Assembly (NCBI GenBank): GCA_012515235.1
Contig: JAAYYU010000153.1
Span: 1-64,000 of the forward strand
Source of the DNA: Candidatus Anammoximicrobium sp.
GTDB lineage: Bacteria > Planctomycetota > Planctomycetia > Pirellulales > Pirellulaceae
Direction of reading: 5' to 3'
Length of the DNA stretch: 64,000 nt
Numbering within the stretch: position 1 is the first letter of the stretch; every line of letters begins with the position of its first letter. Position numbers and translations under genes: made by a program. Of the stretch, positions 1 to 7,890 are shown piece after piece. The notes below the pieces were generated by a model, which was not told the origin of the DNA, searched no databases, and was given only the letters and a program-made list of their open reading frames with translations.

Positions 1-2
1 CC

Positions 3-1403
3 GGCCCCATCCTCGAGATCTCCACGGACTACTTCTACTTGGAAGAAGGAACCCCTTTCTTCTTTCCAAGTAGTGACGCACTTTTGCTGAGCAAAGCCGG
101 GGCAATTCAGCTGAGCGACAAAGGGCAGCAGCACATCCGCAACAAGGAACGTCGCGGCAAGCTGGCCAAGCGGTTCAAGAAGCCCAGCGACCCGTTCAAG
201 ATCGTCATCGTCCGCGATATGTGGCTGACGGGGTTCGACGCTCCCTGTCTGCACACGATGTACGTAGACAAGCCCATGCAGGGCCACGGGCTGATGCAGG
301 CCATTGCCCGTGTAAATCGCGTGTTCCGCGACAAGCCGGGCGGGCTGGTGGTCGATTATCTGGGGCTGGCCGATCAGTTGCGCAAGGCACTGGCCACCTA
401 CACCGAAAGCGGCGGCAGGGGTCAAACCACGATCGACACGGAGGAAGCCGTCGCGGTGATGCTGGAGAAGTACGAGATTTGCTGCGGCATGTTCCACGAA
501 TTCGACTGGTCGATCTGGGCCACCGGCACGCCGGGGGAGCGTTTGGCGCTGATTCCACCGGCGCAGGAACGCATCCTGGATCAGGAAGACGGCAAGTCGC
601 GCTACTGTCAGGCTGTCACCCAGTTGTCGCAGGCGTTTGCCTTGTGCGCCGCCCACGATGAGGCGAAGCGGATTCGGGACGACGTGTCGTTCTTCCAACA
701 TGTCCGGGCGGCGCTGGTCAAGTCCAGCCCTGGCGGGAAGTCGGACGAGGAACTCGACCAAGCCATCCGCCAACTGGTGTCGAAAGCCATCGCCGCGCCG
801 GATGAAGTGGTGGACATCTTCGCGGCGGCGGGGTTGAAGAAACCCGACATTTCGATCTTGTCCGACGAGTTCCTGGCCGAAGTCAAGGCGTTGCCCCATC
901 GGAACGTGGCGGTGGAACTGCTCCGCAAGCTGCTCTCCGGCGAGATCAAGAACCGCTCGAAAAAGAACGTCGTTCAGGCCCGTTCATTTGTAGAAATGCT
1001 GAAACGCACGGTGCTGGCCTATCAGAACCGGGCGATCGCCACGTACGAGGTGATCGACGAGTTGATCAGGTTGGCCAAAGAGATGCGAGGGGCGGTAAGG
1101 CGTGGCGAGGATCTGGGGCTGAACGATGACGAAGTGGCGTTCTACGACGCGCTCGCCCAAAACGCGAGTGCCGTCGATGTGATGGGTGTGGACGAGTTGA
1201 AAGTGATCGCCACGGAGTTGGTGTTGAAAGTGCGCAAGAGCGTCAGCATCGACTGGGCGATCCGTGAATCGGCCCGCGCCAAGATCCGCGTGATGGTCCG
1301 CCACATTCTCCGCCGACACGGCTACCCGCCCGACCTGGAGACCGAAGCGACGAAGTTGGTCCTGGAACAGGCCGAGGTGCTGTGTGCGGAATGGGCGTCG
1401 TAG
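3..1403 (+). CDS. hsdR: Type I restriction endonuclease subunit R (HsdR), C-terminal part, 5' partial
   Basis: This is the C-terminal half of an HsdR motor/nuclease subunit, which translocates and cuts DNA in a type I restriction-modification complex. The second helicase domain is clear: [14 protein letters not shown] followed by [14 protein letters not shown], the late helicase motifs. A C-terminal DUF3387-type helical domain follows, about residues 280-450. HsdR is usually about 1000 residues, so the nuclease and first helicase domains are missing or lie left of the window. The frame is open from base 3, but clear HsdR similarity begins only near base 120 ([10 protein letters not shown]). 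The first 115 bases read as unrelated protein and hold a hairpin, so this may be a truncated remnant. No hsdM or hsdS is in the window. The nominal TTG start at 39 is probably not a real start. Confidence 0.85.
   Translation, partial: GPILEISTDYFYLEEGTPFFFPSSDALLLSKAGAIQLSDKGQQHIRNKERRGKLAKRFKKPSDPFKIVIVRDMWLTGFDAPCLHTMYVDKPMQGHGLMQAIARVNRVFRDKPGGLVVDYLGLADQLRKALATYTESGGRGQTTIDTEEAVAVMLEKYEICCGMFHEFDWSIWATGTPGERLALIPPAQERILDQEDGKSRYCQAVTQLSQAFALCAAHDEAKRIRDDVSFFQHVRAALVKSSPGGKSDEELDQAIRQLVSKAIAAPDEVVDIFAAAGLKKPDISILSDEFLAEVKALPHRNVAVELLRKLLSGEIKNRSKKNVVQARSFVEMLKRTVLAYQNRAIATYEVIDELIRLAKEMRGAVRRGEDLGLNDDEVAFYDALAQNASAVDVMGVDELKVIATELVLKVRKSVSIDWAIRESARAKIRVMVRHILRRHGYPPDLETEATKLVLEQAEVLCAEWAS
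35..73. repeat. Imperfect inverted repeat at the broken 5' end of hsdR
   Basis: The left arm (35-49) and right arm (57-73) read CTACTTGGAAGAAG and CTTCTTTCCAAGTAG. They are complementary apart from one extra base. The hairpin sits where HsdR similarity is lost, so it could be the end of a small inserted element or a rearrangement junction. It has no recognisable family. Confidence 0.5.
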
Positions 1404-1994
1404 GCTGGCCCGAGTTATGGAGCCGCCAGATGTGCGATCTGTCCTTTTGCCGGGACCTGCTTCGGCGAACGGAAAAGGCATTTGAGCCGCCGAACTGGTG
1501 ACGGCTCCAAGAGTCCACGCCAAGCCTGATGACAAGTCCGGTCTGGTCGCGTGCCAACCGAGGCGATTCGTCATGGCGTCTGACGCCCGGAGGCGGCCGA
1601 TGATCTTGAGGCTGCGGTTCGGCAGTTATCCGAGGTCGCCTTTACCCAAGCCGCTGCAGGAATGCGGCGGCCGAACAGCGAATCAACCGCAACGCGGTTC
1701 TGGCCTCCAGCCCAGGGTTGCCGCGCAGCGACTACCCTGGGACACGGGGCGCCCATCGTCGAACGCCAACCCCAACGGGGTTGCGGCGTCGGGACGCGAT
1801 CCGACCACACGCCCGGCCGCAACCCCGTGGGGGTTGGCGCTCGGGGTGGGGACCGGTTTCCCAGGGTAGGCCCTGCGGGCCAACCCTGGGCTGGACGCCC
1901 AAGCCCCTTCGGGGCAGGCCGTGGCACTACGGACAAGGACGGCCCCGAAGGTCAAATCGCGTTGGAGAATTGGCTTGACCTGGAATACGATCTG
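1404..1994. other. Convergent intergenic region without a gene
   Basis: This 591-bp stretch lies between the 3' ends of hsdR (plus) and fucI (minus). Open frames here are short or run antisense into fucI, and they repeat translated palindrome units, so I call no gene. Its main content is the nested palindrome at 1707-1894. The rest shows nothing I recognise. Confidence 0.7.
1707..1894. repeat. Large nested palindrome (two inverted-repeat pairs)
   Basis: The outer arms 1707-1740 and 1861-1894 are 34 bases each. Both ends pair well (CCAGCCCAGGGTTG with CAACCCTGGGCTGG, CTACCCTGG with CCAGGGTAG) and the middle is less well matched. The inner arms 1764-1787 and 1816-1839 are 24 bases with a single mismatch and contain the short palindrome AACCCCAACGGGGTT. 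The whole could fold into a stem of about 190 bases. It lies between two convergent genes, where it could end transcription from both sides. It resembles dispersed G+C-rich intergenic repeats of planctomycetes, which is recollection rather than a database result. Confidence 0.75.
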
Positions 1995-3785
1995 CTAGCC
2001 GTACACCGGGCCGAAGTTTTGGCACGCGCGATAGTCGGCGCCGATGGGATCGTCCACGCCGAACAGGCCCCAGACGTGCGGGCGGAAGACGGCTTCCTCC
2101 GGGACGTTCGACATCGCCACCGGGATGCGCAGCATGGCCGCCAACGTGGTCAGGTCCGCGCCGATGTGGCCAAAGCTGATCGCACCGTGATTGGCGCTCC
2201 AGTTGTTCATCACGCTGTACACGTCGCGGAACGCGCCTTTGCCGGTCAGACGCGGCACGAACCAGGTGCAGGGCCAAGTCGGATCCGTGCGGGCCATCAG
2301 CTTCTGGCTCACATCGCCCGGCAGGTCGGTGGACCAGCCTTCGGCGATCTGCAGCACCGGGCCCTGGCCCTTGACCATGCTGATCCGCGTCATGGTCATG
2401 GGCATGCCGCCCTCGGACAGGAAGCTGGAGGAATACCCGCCGCCGCGGAAGTACTCCACGTTGGCCGGTTCCCAGCGCGTGGCCGCAAGGCAGGCCTCGG
2501 CTTCCTCCGGCGTGATCTCCCAGTACGGCTTCATGGCCGGCTTGCCGTCGGCCCGCTGCTTGCCGCAGGCGTCCAGACAGGCCGCGCCGGAGTTGAGCAG
2601 GTGGATGAAACCGTGGGCGTTCAGGCCGGTCATCGCTTGGCCCGTGACCCGCTTGACCGCCTCCGGGCTCCAGTACGTCCGGACATCGGCAAACAGCTGC
2701 GGGCGATTCGTCAGCAAGTACATCAGCAACATGCAGACGCCGTTCAGCGAGTCGTTTTCGGTCGCCACGATGTACGGCGCGCGGATGCCGTTCCAGTCGA
2801 AGGAACTGTTCAGGATCGCTTCCAGGAAATCGCCGTTGGGCCAGTGGTCGGTCCATTGACGCTGGCCTTGGAACCCCGAGGCGATCGCGTTGCGGCCCAA
2901 CGCCTCTTCGCCAAAGCCCATCTGGTCCAGCGCAGGGTTGCCGACCATCAAGTCGCGGACGATGATCGCCATCTTGACCACGTATTCCCAGTCGGCGTCC
3001 TTGGCGGCGCGCGACTTCTGCAGATCCTTCTTGTTCAGATCCTTGCCTTCCGGGCAGTGCTTCTTGGTCCACGCCAGCGCCTTGTCGTACTCCGCCTTGT
3101 CGTAGATGCCTTCGGCGATCCGGCGGTCCACTTCGCACATGTCGACATTCTCGGTCCTCATGCCCAGATAGTCTTGGAAGAAGTCCGGGTTCACGAACGA
3201 GCCGGCGATGCCCATCGAGGACGTGCCGACGGACAGATAGGACTTGCCGCGCATCATCGCCACGGCCAGCCCGCTTTGGACGAACCGCAGCAGCTTCTCC
3301 CGCACGTCCGCTGGCACGGACGTGTCGGTCCGATCCTGCACTTCGCGCCCGTAAATCCCGAAGGCCGGCAAGCCCTTCTGCGCATAACCCGCCAACATCG
3401 CCGCCAGGTAGACCGCGCCCGGACGCTCCGTGCCGTTGAAGCCCCAGACCGCTTTGGGCAGTTGCGGATTGATGTCCATCGTCTCCGTGCCGTAGCACCA
3501 GCAAGGAGTGACCGTCAGCGACACGCCGACGTTCTCTTTCTCGAACTTCGCCGCACACGCCGCCGCCTCGGCGCAGCCGCCGATGTTCGTATCGGAGATC
3601 ACGCACGCCACAGCCGAACCATCTGGATATTTGAGATTCTCGGAGACCAACCTGGCCGCGCTTTTGGCCATGTTCATGGTCTGGTCTTCCAGCGACTCCC
3701 GCACGCCGCGCCGACGCCCGTCGATCACCGGCCGGATGCCAACTTTGGGGAAACTGTTGCCACACCAAATGCTTCTGCTGCTCAT
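1995..3785 (-). CDS. fucI: L-fucose isomerase
   Basis: It interconverts L-fucose and L-fuculose (and often D-arabinose and D-ribulose) in the cytoplasm, the first step of fucose breakdown. The 596-residue product aligns along its whole length with E. coli FucI (591 residues): [12 protein letters not shown] near the start, [26 protein letters not shown], and [11 protein letters not shown] at the end. The Mn-binding residues are in conserved context: Glu in [10 protein letters not shown], Asp in [10 protein letters not shown], His in FGHIGAD. I chose the ATG at 3785 because AAGGGAG lies 6 bases upstream and the family N-terminus begins there; the longer open frame up to 3947 has no similarity. 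It is divergent from the amidase gene. Planctomycetes degrade fucose-rich algal polymers, which fits, but no other fucose genes are nearby. Confidence 0.96.
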   Translation of the reverse strand: MSSRSIWCGNSFPKVGIRPVIDGRRRGVRESLEDQTMNMAKSAARLVSENLKYPDGSAVACVISDTNIGGCAEAAACAAKFEKENVGVSLTVTPCWCYGTETMDINPQLPKAVWGFNGTERPGAVYLAAMLAGYAQKGLPAFGIYGREVQDRTDTSVPADVREKLLRFVQSGLAVAMMRGKSYLSVGTSSMGIAGSFVNPDFFQDYLGMRTENVDMCEVDRRIAEGIYDKAEYDKALAWTKKHCPEGKDLNKKDLQKSRAAKDADWEYVVKMAIIVRDLMVGNPALDQMGFGEEALGRNAIASGFQGQRQWTDHWPNGDFLEAILNSSFDWNGIRAPYIVATENDSLNGVCMLLMYLLTNRPQLFADVRTYWSPEAVKRVTGQAMTGLNAHGFIHLLNSGAACLDACGKQRADGKPAMKPYWEITPEEAEACLAATRWEPANVEYFRGGGYSSSFLSEGGMPMTMTRISMVKGQGPVLQIAEGWSTDLPGDVSQKLMARTDPTWPCTWFVPRLTGKGAFRDVYSVMNNWSANHGAISFGHIGADLTTLAAMLRIPVAMSNVPEEAVFRPHVWGLFGVDDPIGADYRACQNFGPVYG

Positions 3786-3863
3786 AAAAAACTCCCTTGG
3801 ACCGATTATGCGATTCTGTTTTCCAGCGACGAGATTCGGCAGAAAGGTACTTTGCCAGCAGTG

Positions 3864-3893
3864 TTTATGAACGTCGAGGGACATCCAAGTCAA
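3864..3893 (-). promoter_or_regulatory. Candidate sigma-70-like promoter for fucI
   Basis: On the minus strand, TTGACT (3893-3888) and CATAAA (3869-3864) are separated by 18 bases, about 80 bases upstream of the fucI ATG. The -35 box is good and the -10 is only fair, so this is a weak prediction. Confidence 0.35.
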
Positions 3894-3997
3894 GCCGCTC
3901 CGGCGGGGGGTAGTCGGGTTTCCGCGGCAGCGTGGGAAGCGCAACATGAATGAAACAAAAAGCGCGCGGTGCGAAGCGGAACTGAGGTGACGGGGTG

Positions 3998-5410
3998 ATG
4001 GGCAGTCGGAGAATCCACGCTTTTGGCAGCGACCTGCTCGGCGATCATGACGCGGTGGCCTTGGCGGATCTGGTACGGCGCCGCGAGGTCAGCGCACTGG
4101 AATTGGCCAGGGCCGCGATGGCTCGGGTCGAAAAGGTCAACAGTGCGCTTCATGCGGTGCAGTTGACAACGTACGAGCGGGCGATTGCCGAGGCTTCCCA
4201 GGAGCGCGACGGGCTGTTCGCAGGCGTGCCGACCTTGATCAAGGACAACAGCGACTTGCAGGGGGTGCCGACGGGGCACGGTTCGCGTGCCGTGCCGGCG
4301 GTTCCCGCCAAAGCGGATGGTGCGTTTGTCCGGCAATATCTTTCGCTGGGCTTCAGCGTGCTTGGCAAAACGAGGTTGCCGGAATTCGGTTTCAACTGCA
4401 GCACGGAATTCCAGGGCCAGACCCCCACCCGCAATCCTTGGAACATCGACTATTCGTGCGGTGGCAGTTCGGGCGGTGCTGCGGCCCTTGTGGCTGCCGG
4501 CGCGGTCCCCATCGCCCAGGCCAATGACGGCGGCGGCTCGATTCGGATTCCTGCGGCCTGCTGTGGCCTGGTCGGAATGAAAGCCAGCCGCGGTCGGGTC
4601 GTCGCAGGCGAGTTGGCAAGAATTCTGCCGGTGAAGATCGTCGTCGACGGGGTGCTGACGCGCACGGTTCGAGACACGGCGTTTTTCTATGCAGGTGCGG
4701 AGCGGTACTGGTTCAATCGCAAGTTGCCGCCGGTGGGACTGGTGGAAGGCCCTGGCAAACGGCGACTGAGAATCGGTCTGGTGATGAACTCCGTGATCGA
4801 CGTTTCAACCTGCCCTGAGACTCGCGCCGTGGTGGAGCGAACAGTGGCCGTGCTGGAGAGCCTGGGTCACTGCGTCGAGGAGGTATCCATTCCGGTAGAC
4901 GCGTCGTTTGCTGAAGACTTTGCCGACTACTGGAGTTTTCTCGCCTGGATGGCCAGCCATTTCGGCCAGTTCACCTTCGGCAAGGGTTTTGATCCAAGGC
5001 AGTTGGATGGCCTGACTCGCGGGCTCGCAGCCCGTTTTCGCCATCGCTTCTGGCGGATGCCGCGGGCCTTGTATCGCCTGGTAGGCTCGCATCGGCACAG
5101 CGCTCAAGCGACACAGGCTCACGAACTTATCCTCGCGCCGGTAGTCGCTCATGTTACCCCCAAACTCGGCTATCTAAGTCCTGAAGTGCCCTTTGGGGAG
5201 TTATTCCGGCGAATCTCGCAATACGCTTGTTTTACACCGTTCAGTAACGCCAGCGGCAGCCCAGCCATTTCGTTGCCGATGGGAGCGGCAGCCAATGGAC
5301 TGCCCATCGGCGTGCAGTTCTCCGCCGCCCACGGCGACGAACGCACCTTGCTGGAAATTGCTTACGAAGTGGAACAGGCGAGCCCTTGGCGTCGGATCAC
5401 CGAAAGTTAG
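3998..5410 (+). CDS. Amidase signature family hydrolase (NylA-like)
   Basis: It is predicted to hydrolyse an amide bond, substrate unknown. The Ser-cisSer-Lys triad is visible: Lys in TLIKDN, the Gly/Ser loop [11 protein letters not shown], and the nucleophilic Ser in GGGSIRIPA. The C-terminal block [11 protein letters not shown]...GLPIGVQF is typical of the family. Length (470 residues) is normal, and the overall pattern most resembles 6-aminohexanoate-cyclic-dimer hydrolase (NylA) rather than GatA; no gatB or gatC is adjacent. GAGGTGA lies 8-14 bases before the ATG at 3998; a GTG directly upstream (3995) is the alternative start. It is divergent from fucI across 212 bases and followed by a TetR-type regulator that could be separately promoted. 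No signal peptide is seen, so it is probably cytoplasmic. Confidence 0.88.
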   Translation: MGSRRIHAFGSDLLGDHDAVALADLVRRREVSALELARAAMARVEKVNSALHAVQLTTYERAIAEASQERDGLFAGVPTLIKDNSDLQGVPTGHGSRAVPAVPAKADGAFVRQYLSLGFSVLGKTRLPEFGFNCSTEFQGQTPTRNPWNIDYSCGGSSGGAAALVAAGAVPIAQANDGGGSIRIPAACCGLVGMKASRGRVVAGELARILPVKIVVDGVLTRTVRDTAFFYAGAERYWFNRKLPPVGLVEGPGKRRLRIGLVMNSVIDVSTCPETRAVVERTVAVLESLGHCVEEVSIPVDASFAEDFADYWSFLAWMASHFGQFTFGKGFDPRQLDGLTRGLAARFRHRFWRMPRALYRLVGSHRHSAQATQAHELILAPVVAHVTPKLGYLSPEVPFGELFRRISQYACFTPFSNASGSPAISLPMGAAANGLPIGVQFSAAHGDERTLLEIAYEVEQASPWRRITES

Positions 5411-5488
5411 CAGCCTGTGGCAAGAAGACCGAAAGAGCCGAATCGGTTGGGCGTTTGGGGGCCTTCCAGATCCGCCTCCCAGAGGGAA

Positions 5489-5504
5489 TAGACCGGTCGG
5501 TCTA
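5489..5504. promoter_or_regulatory. TetR-type operator candidate (NemR-box-like)
   Basis: TAGACCGGTCGGTCTA is a palindrome with perfect 6-base arms (TAGACC/GGTCTA) around a 4-base centre. It matches the TAGACC-N4-GGTCTA layout known for NemR-type TetR regulators. It lies about 20 bases upstream of the -35 box of the promoter in front of the TetR gene. Confidence 0.6.
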
Positions 5505-5522
5505 CGAAAAGACCATGCAGTA

Positions 5523-5551
5523 TTGTTTGGCGACCCATTGGTCGCTATACT
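5523..5551 (+). promoter_or_regulatory. Promoter for the tetR-efflux cluster with an operator in its spacer
   Basis: TTGTTT (5523-5528) and TATACT (5546-5551) are separated by 17 bases. The spacer contains a second palindrome, GCGACC-CATT-GGTCGC (5530-5545), sharing the GACC-N4-GGTC core of the upstream site. Binding there would block RNA polymerase directly, which suggests autorepression by the adjacent TetR protein. Confidence 0.6.
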
Positions 5552-5589
5552 TTTATCGAAAATCAACGGAAATCGGGGAGGCGGCTGCC

Positions 5590-6234
5590 ATGCCACGACT
5601 CAGCAAAACACGAAAGAAGCTGCTTACCACGATGATGAAAGAGAGCATTTTTGAGGCCACCACCGCCGTGTTATGCGAGCATGGGGTCGAGGGAACGACG
5701 ATGAATCGGGTCGCGGAGGCTGCCTCTCTTTCCAAGAGCAGCCTGTATGACTATTTCCAGAGTAAAGAAGATCTGCTGGCCTTCGTTTCCGATCGAATTG
5801 TTGGTCCCTTCTGGAAGATGCTCGACGAACTCGTACCGGCGCCGCTGTCCGCGCCGCAGAAACTCGAAGCCATTCTGCGGCATGCTTTGGACGACAGCAC
5901 TCGGCACAAGGCGATTATTCGGCTGTTGGCGCAAGCGGATCAGGGTCGTCAGGTCGAGCAGAGCATTCGTCCGCGAATCCTGGAAGCGATTACGGCCATC
6001 TACGAGCAAGGAATCAAGGAAGGCTCCTTTCAGCCGCACAATCCGGCGTACACGGCCCGCATGTTTTTGGGATGCTTGGGCGAGTTGTTCGATTTGCAGA
6101 TGAGCAGTGCCTCGGATGAAGCGGCGACCGAATATGTGGGCATTCTGATCGGCGCGGTTCGACGTGGGTTTTCGATCCACGTGGCGAACGGCTCGGAAGC
6201 AGAAATGGCGAATCCGGGCGTGCCGGATTCATGA
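5590..6234 (+). CDS. TetR/AcrR family transcriptional regulator
   Basis: This 214-residue one-domain-plus-ligand-pocket repressor is typical in length. The N-terminal helix-turn-helix (about residues 15-62) contains GVEGTTMNRVAEAASLSKSS and SLYDYFQSKEDLL, the classic TetR pattern. The helical C-terminal part is variable, as expected for an inducer-binding domain. I chose the ATG at 5590 because GGGGAGG lies 8 bases upstream; the open frame extends further left without similarity. Two palindromes (5489-5504, 5530-5545) overlap its promoter. It precedes an RND adaptor, pump and channel on the same strand, so the likely role is repression of that efflux system and of itself. The inducer is unknown. 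Confidence 0.93.
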   Translation: MPRLSKTRKKLLTTMMKESIFEATTAVLCEHGVEGTTMNRVAEAASLSKSSLYDYFQSKEDLLAFVSDRIVGPFWKMLDELVPAPLSAPQKLEAILRHALDDSTRHKAIIRLLAQADQGRQVEQSIRPRILEAITAIYEQGIKEGSFQPHNPAYTARMFLGCLGELFDLQMSSASDEAATEYVGILIGAVRRGFSIHVANGSEAEMANPGVPDS

Positions 6235-6385
6235 CCGTCAAATCGAGGAGAACGGTGGGGCGCTTTCGTCCGCGGTTGCTCTGGCGTCGCTGAAGCGCTT
6301 CGCAGATCGAGAGACTCTTCAGCAAGCATCGTTCGTATCCTCGCGATCGCCGAGATCGTCAAGCAACAGGAAAAGAGATGGTTCG

Positions 6386-7873
6386 ATGAAGACCTGGGAT
6401 TTTTGGAAAGCGGCACCGATTGCGGCGGCTCTCCTGTTCAGTTTCTGTGGGCCGGGCTGTCACCGTCAGACGCAGACGCCAGCACCGCCTCCGCCCGAAG
6501 TCGCGGTGGTGCCGATCGAGCCTCAGCAGGTGTTGCTCACCACGGAGTTGCCCGGCCGGACCTCGGCCTTCCTCGTCGCGGAAATCCGGCCTCAGATCAG
6601 CGGCCTGATCCTGAAGCGGTTGTTCGTGGAAGGCTCGGACGTGAAGAAGGACGACGTCCTGTATCAGATCGATCCGGCTCCGTTTCAAGCCGCGTCGGAG
6701 AGCGCCGCTGCGACGGTCACTGCCACGCGCGAGTCGGCGGATCGGGCTCGGGCGATGCTGGACGCGAGCGTGGCCAACCTGAAGCGACATCAGGCGACCC
6801 TGAAACTAGCCATCTCGAACTGTCAGCGCTACGAGAACATGCTCAAGGGCAACGCGGCCTCCGCCATGGAGCGAGACCAGGCTGCGACGGAGGTCGAGGT
6901 AGCCCATGCCGCGTTGCGGGCCGCCGAGGCGCAGATCGAGAGTGATCGGCAAGGAGTGGAGGCGGCCGAGGCGGCCATCCTGCAGGCCGAGGCGGCGCTG
7001 AGAACTGCCGAGATCAATTTGGGCTACACCAAGATCACCGCGCCAATTTCCGGCCGCATCGGCCGTTCCAGCGTGACCGATGGCGCGATCGTCACCGCCT
7101 ATCAACCCGTGCCCCTGGCGACCATTCAGCAATTCGATCCCATTTACGTCGACGTGCCGCAATCGACCGTGGAACTGAATCGGCTCCGCCGCAGTCTGGC
7201 CAACGGGCGTCTGAAGGAAAACGGGACCGACAGCGTCAAAATCAACCTGGAGGACGGCACGGCGTATCCGCAGGACGGCTCGCTCAAGTTCCGCGACGTG
7301 ACGGTCGATCCGACGACCGGTTCCGTCATTTTGCGGATCGTGGTCCCCAACCCAGACGGAACACTTCTGCCCAACATGTTCGTCCGGGCGACGATCGACG
7401 AAGGCGTTCAAGAGGGGGCGATCCTCGTTCCCCAGCAGGCCGTGTCCCGCGATTCCAAGGGGAATCCGTACGTGCTGGCCGTAGGCCCTGAGGACCAAGT
7501 CGAACAGCGGGCGATCACCACCGAGCGCGCCCTGGGTGCCAAGTGGCTCGTCTCGTCCGGTCTTGCCCCTGGCGACCGGGTGATCGTGGAGGGCATGCAG
7601 AAGGCGCGTCCGGGAACGGCGGTGAAGCCGGTTCCGTTTGAAGCCACCGGCGCCTCGGCGTCCCAACCCGCCGGCCCGACGCAGGCAGCCAAGCCAGCGC
7701 AGTCCGAGGGCCAAACTGCGACGCCAAAGCCAACGAAGCCGGCGCAGTCCGAGGGTCCGATTGAGGTGACCAAGCCGGCGCCGTCGGAGGGCCCGACTCC
7801 GGCGCCGAAGCCAACGGAACCCACGAAGTCTGAAAAGCCGGCGCCGACAGCGAAACCATCGAAGCGAAAGTAG
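6386..7873 (+). CDS. RND efflux periplasmic adaptor (membrane fusion lipoprotein)
   Basis: This AcrA/MexA-type adaptor joins the inner-membrane pump to the outer-membrane channel. The N-terminus has a hydrophobic signal ending in FCGPGC, a plausible lipobox. Next come the lipoyl half-motif (ISGLILKRLFVEGSDVKKDDVL split around), a long alpha-hairpin (about residues 105-195), the second lipoyl half (NLGYTKITAPISGRIG) and beta-barrel domains. The last 70 residues are unusual: a Pro/Ala/Lys-rich tail with repeats of KPAQSEG and KPAPSEG type, probably unstructured. The ATG at 6386 is followed directly by the signal sequence. The pump gene begins 17 bases downstream, so they are translated from one message. 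Confidence 0.93.
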   Translation: MKTWDFWKAAPIAAALLFSFCGPGCHRQTQTPAPPPPEVAVVPIEPQQVLLTTELPGRTSAFLVAEIRPQISGLILKRLFVEGSDVKKDDVLYQIDPAPFQAASESAAATVTATRESADRARAMLDASVANLKRHQATLKLAISNCQRYENMLKGNAASAMERDQAATEVEVAHAALRAAEAQIESDRQGVEAAEAAILQAEAALRTAEINLGYTKITAPISGRIGRSSVTDGAIVTAYQPVPLATIQQFDPIYVDVPQSTVELNRLRRSLANGRLKENGTDSVKINLEDGTAYPQDGSLKFRDVTVDPTTGSVILRIVVPNPDGTLLPNMFVRATIDEGVQEGAILVPQQAVSRDSKGNPYVLAVGPEDQVEQRAITTERALGAKWLVSSGLAPGDRVIVEGMQKARPGTAVKPVPFEATGASASQPAGPTQAAKPAQSEGQTATPKPTKPAQSEGPIEVTKPAPSEGPTPAPKPTEPTKSEKPAPTAKPSKRK

Positions 7874-7890
7874 AACGACAGAGACTCGCG

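Noticed and set aside
1764..1894. CRISPR-like repetition in the palindromic region
   Set aside because: Repeats are inverted and not regularly spaced; no spacers and no cas genes nearby.
1662..3953. 763-codon plus-strand open frame over fucI
   Set aside because: It is antisense to a full-length fucose isomerase and its product has no family pattern; high G+C produces such shadows.
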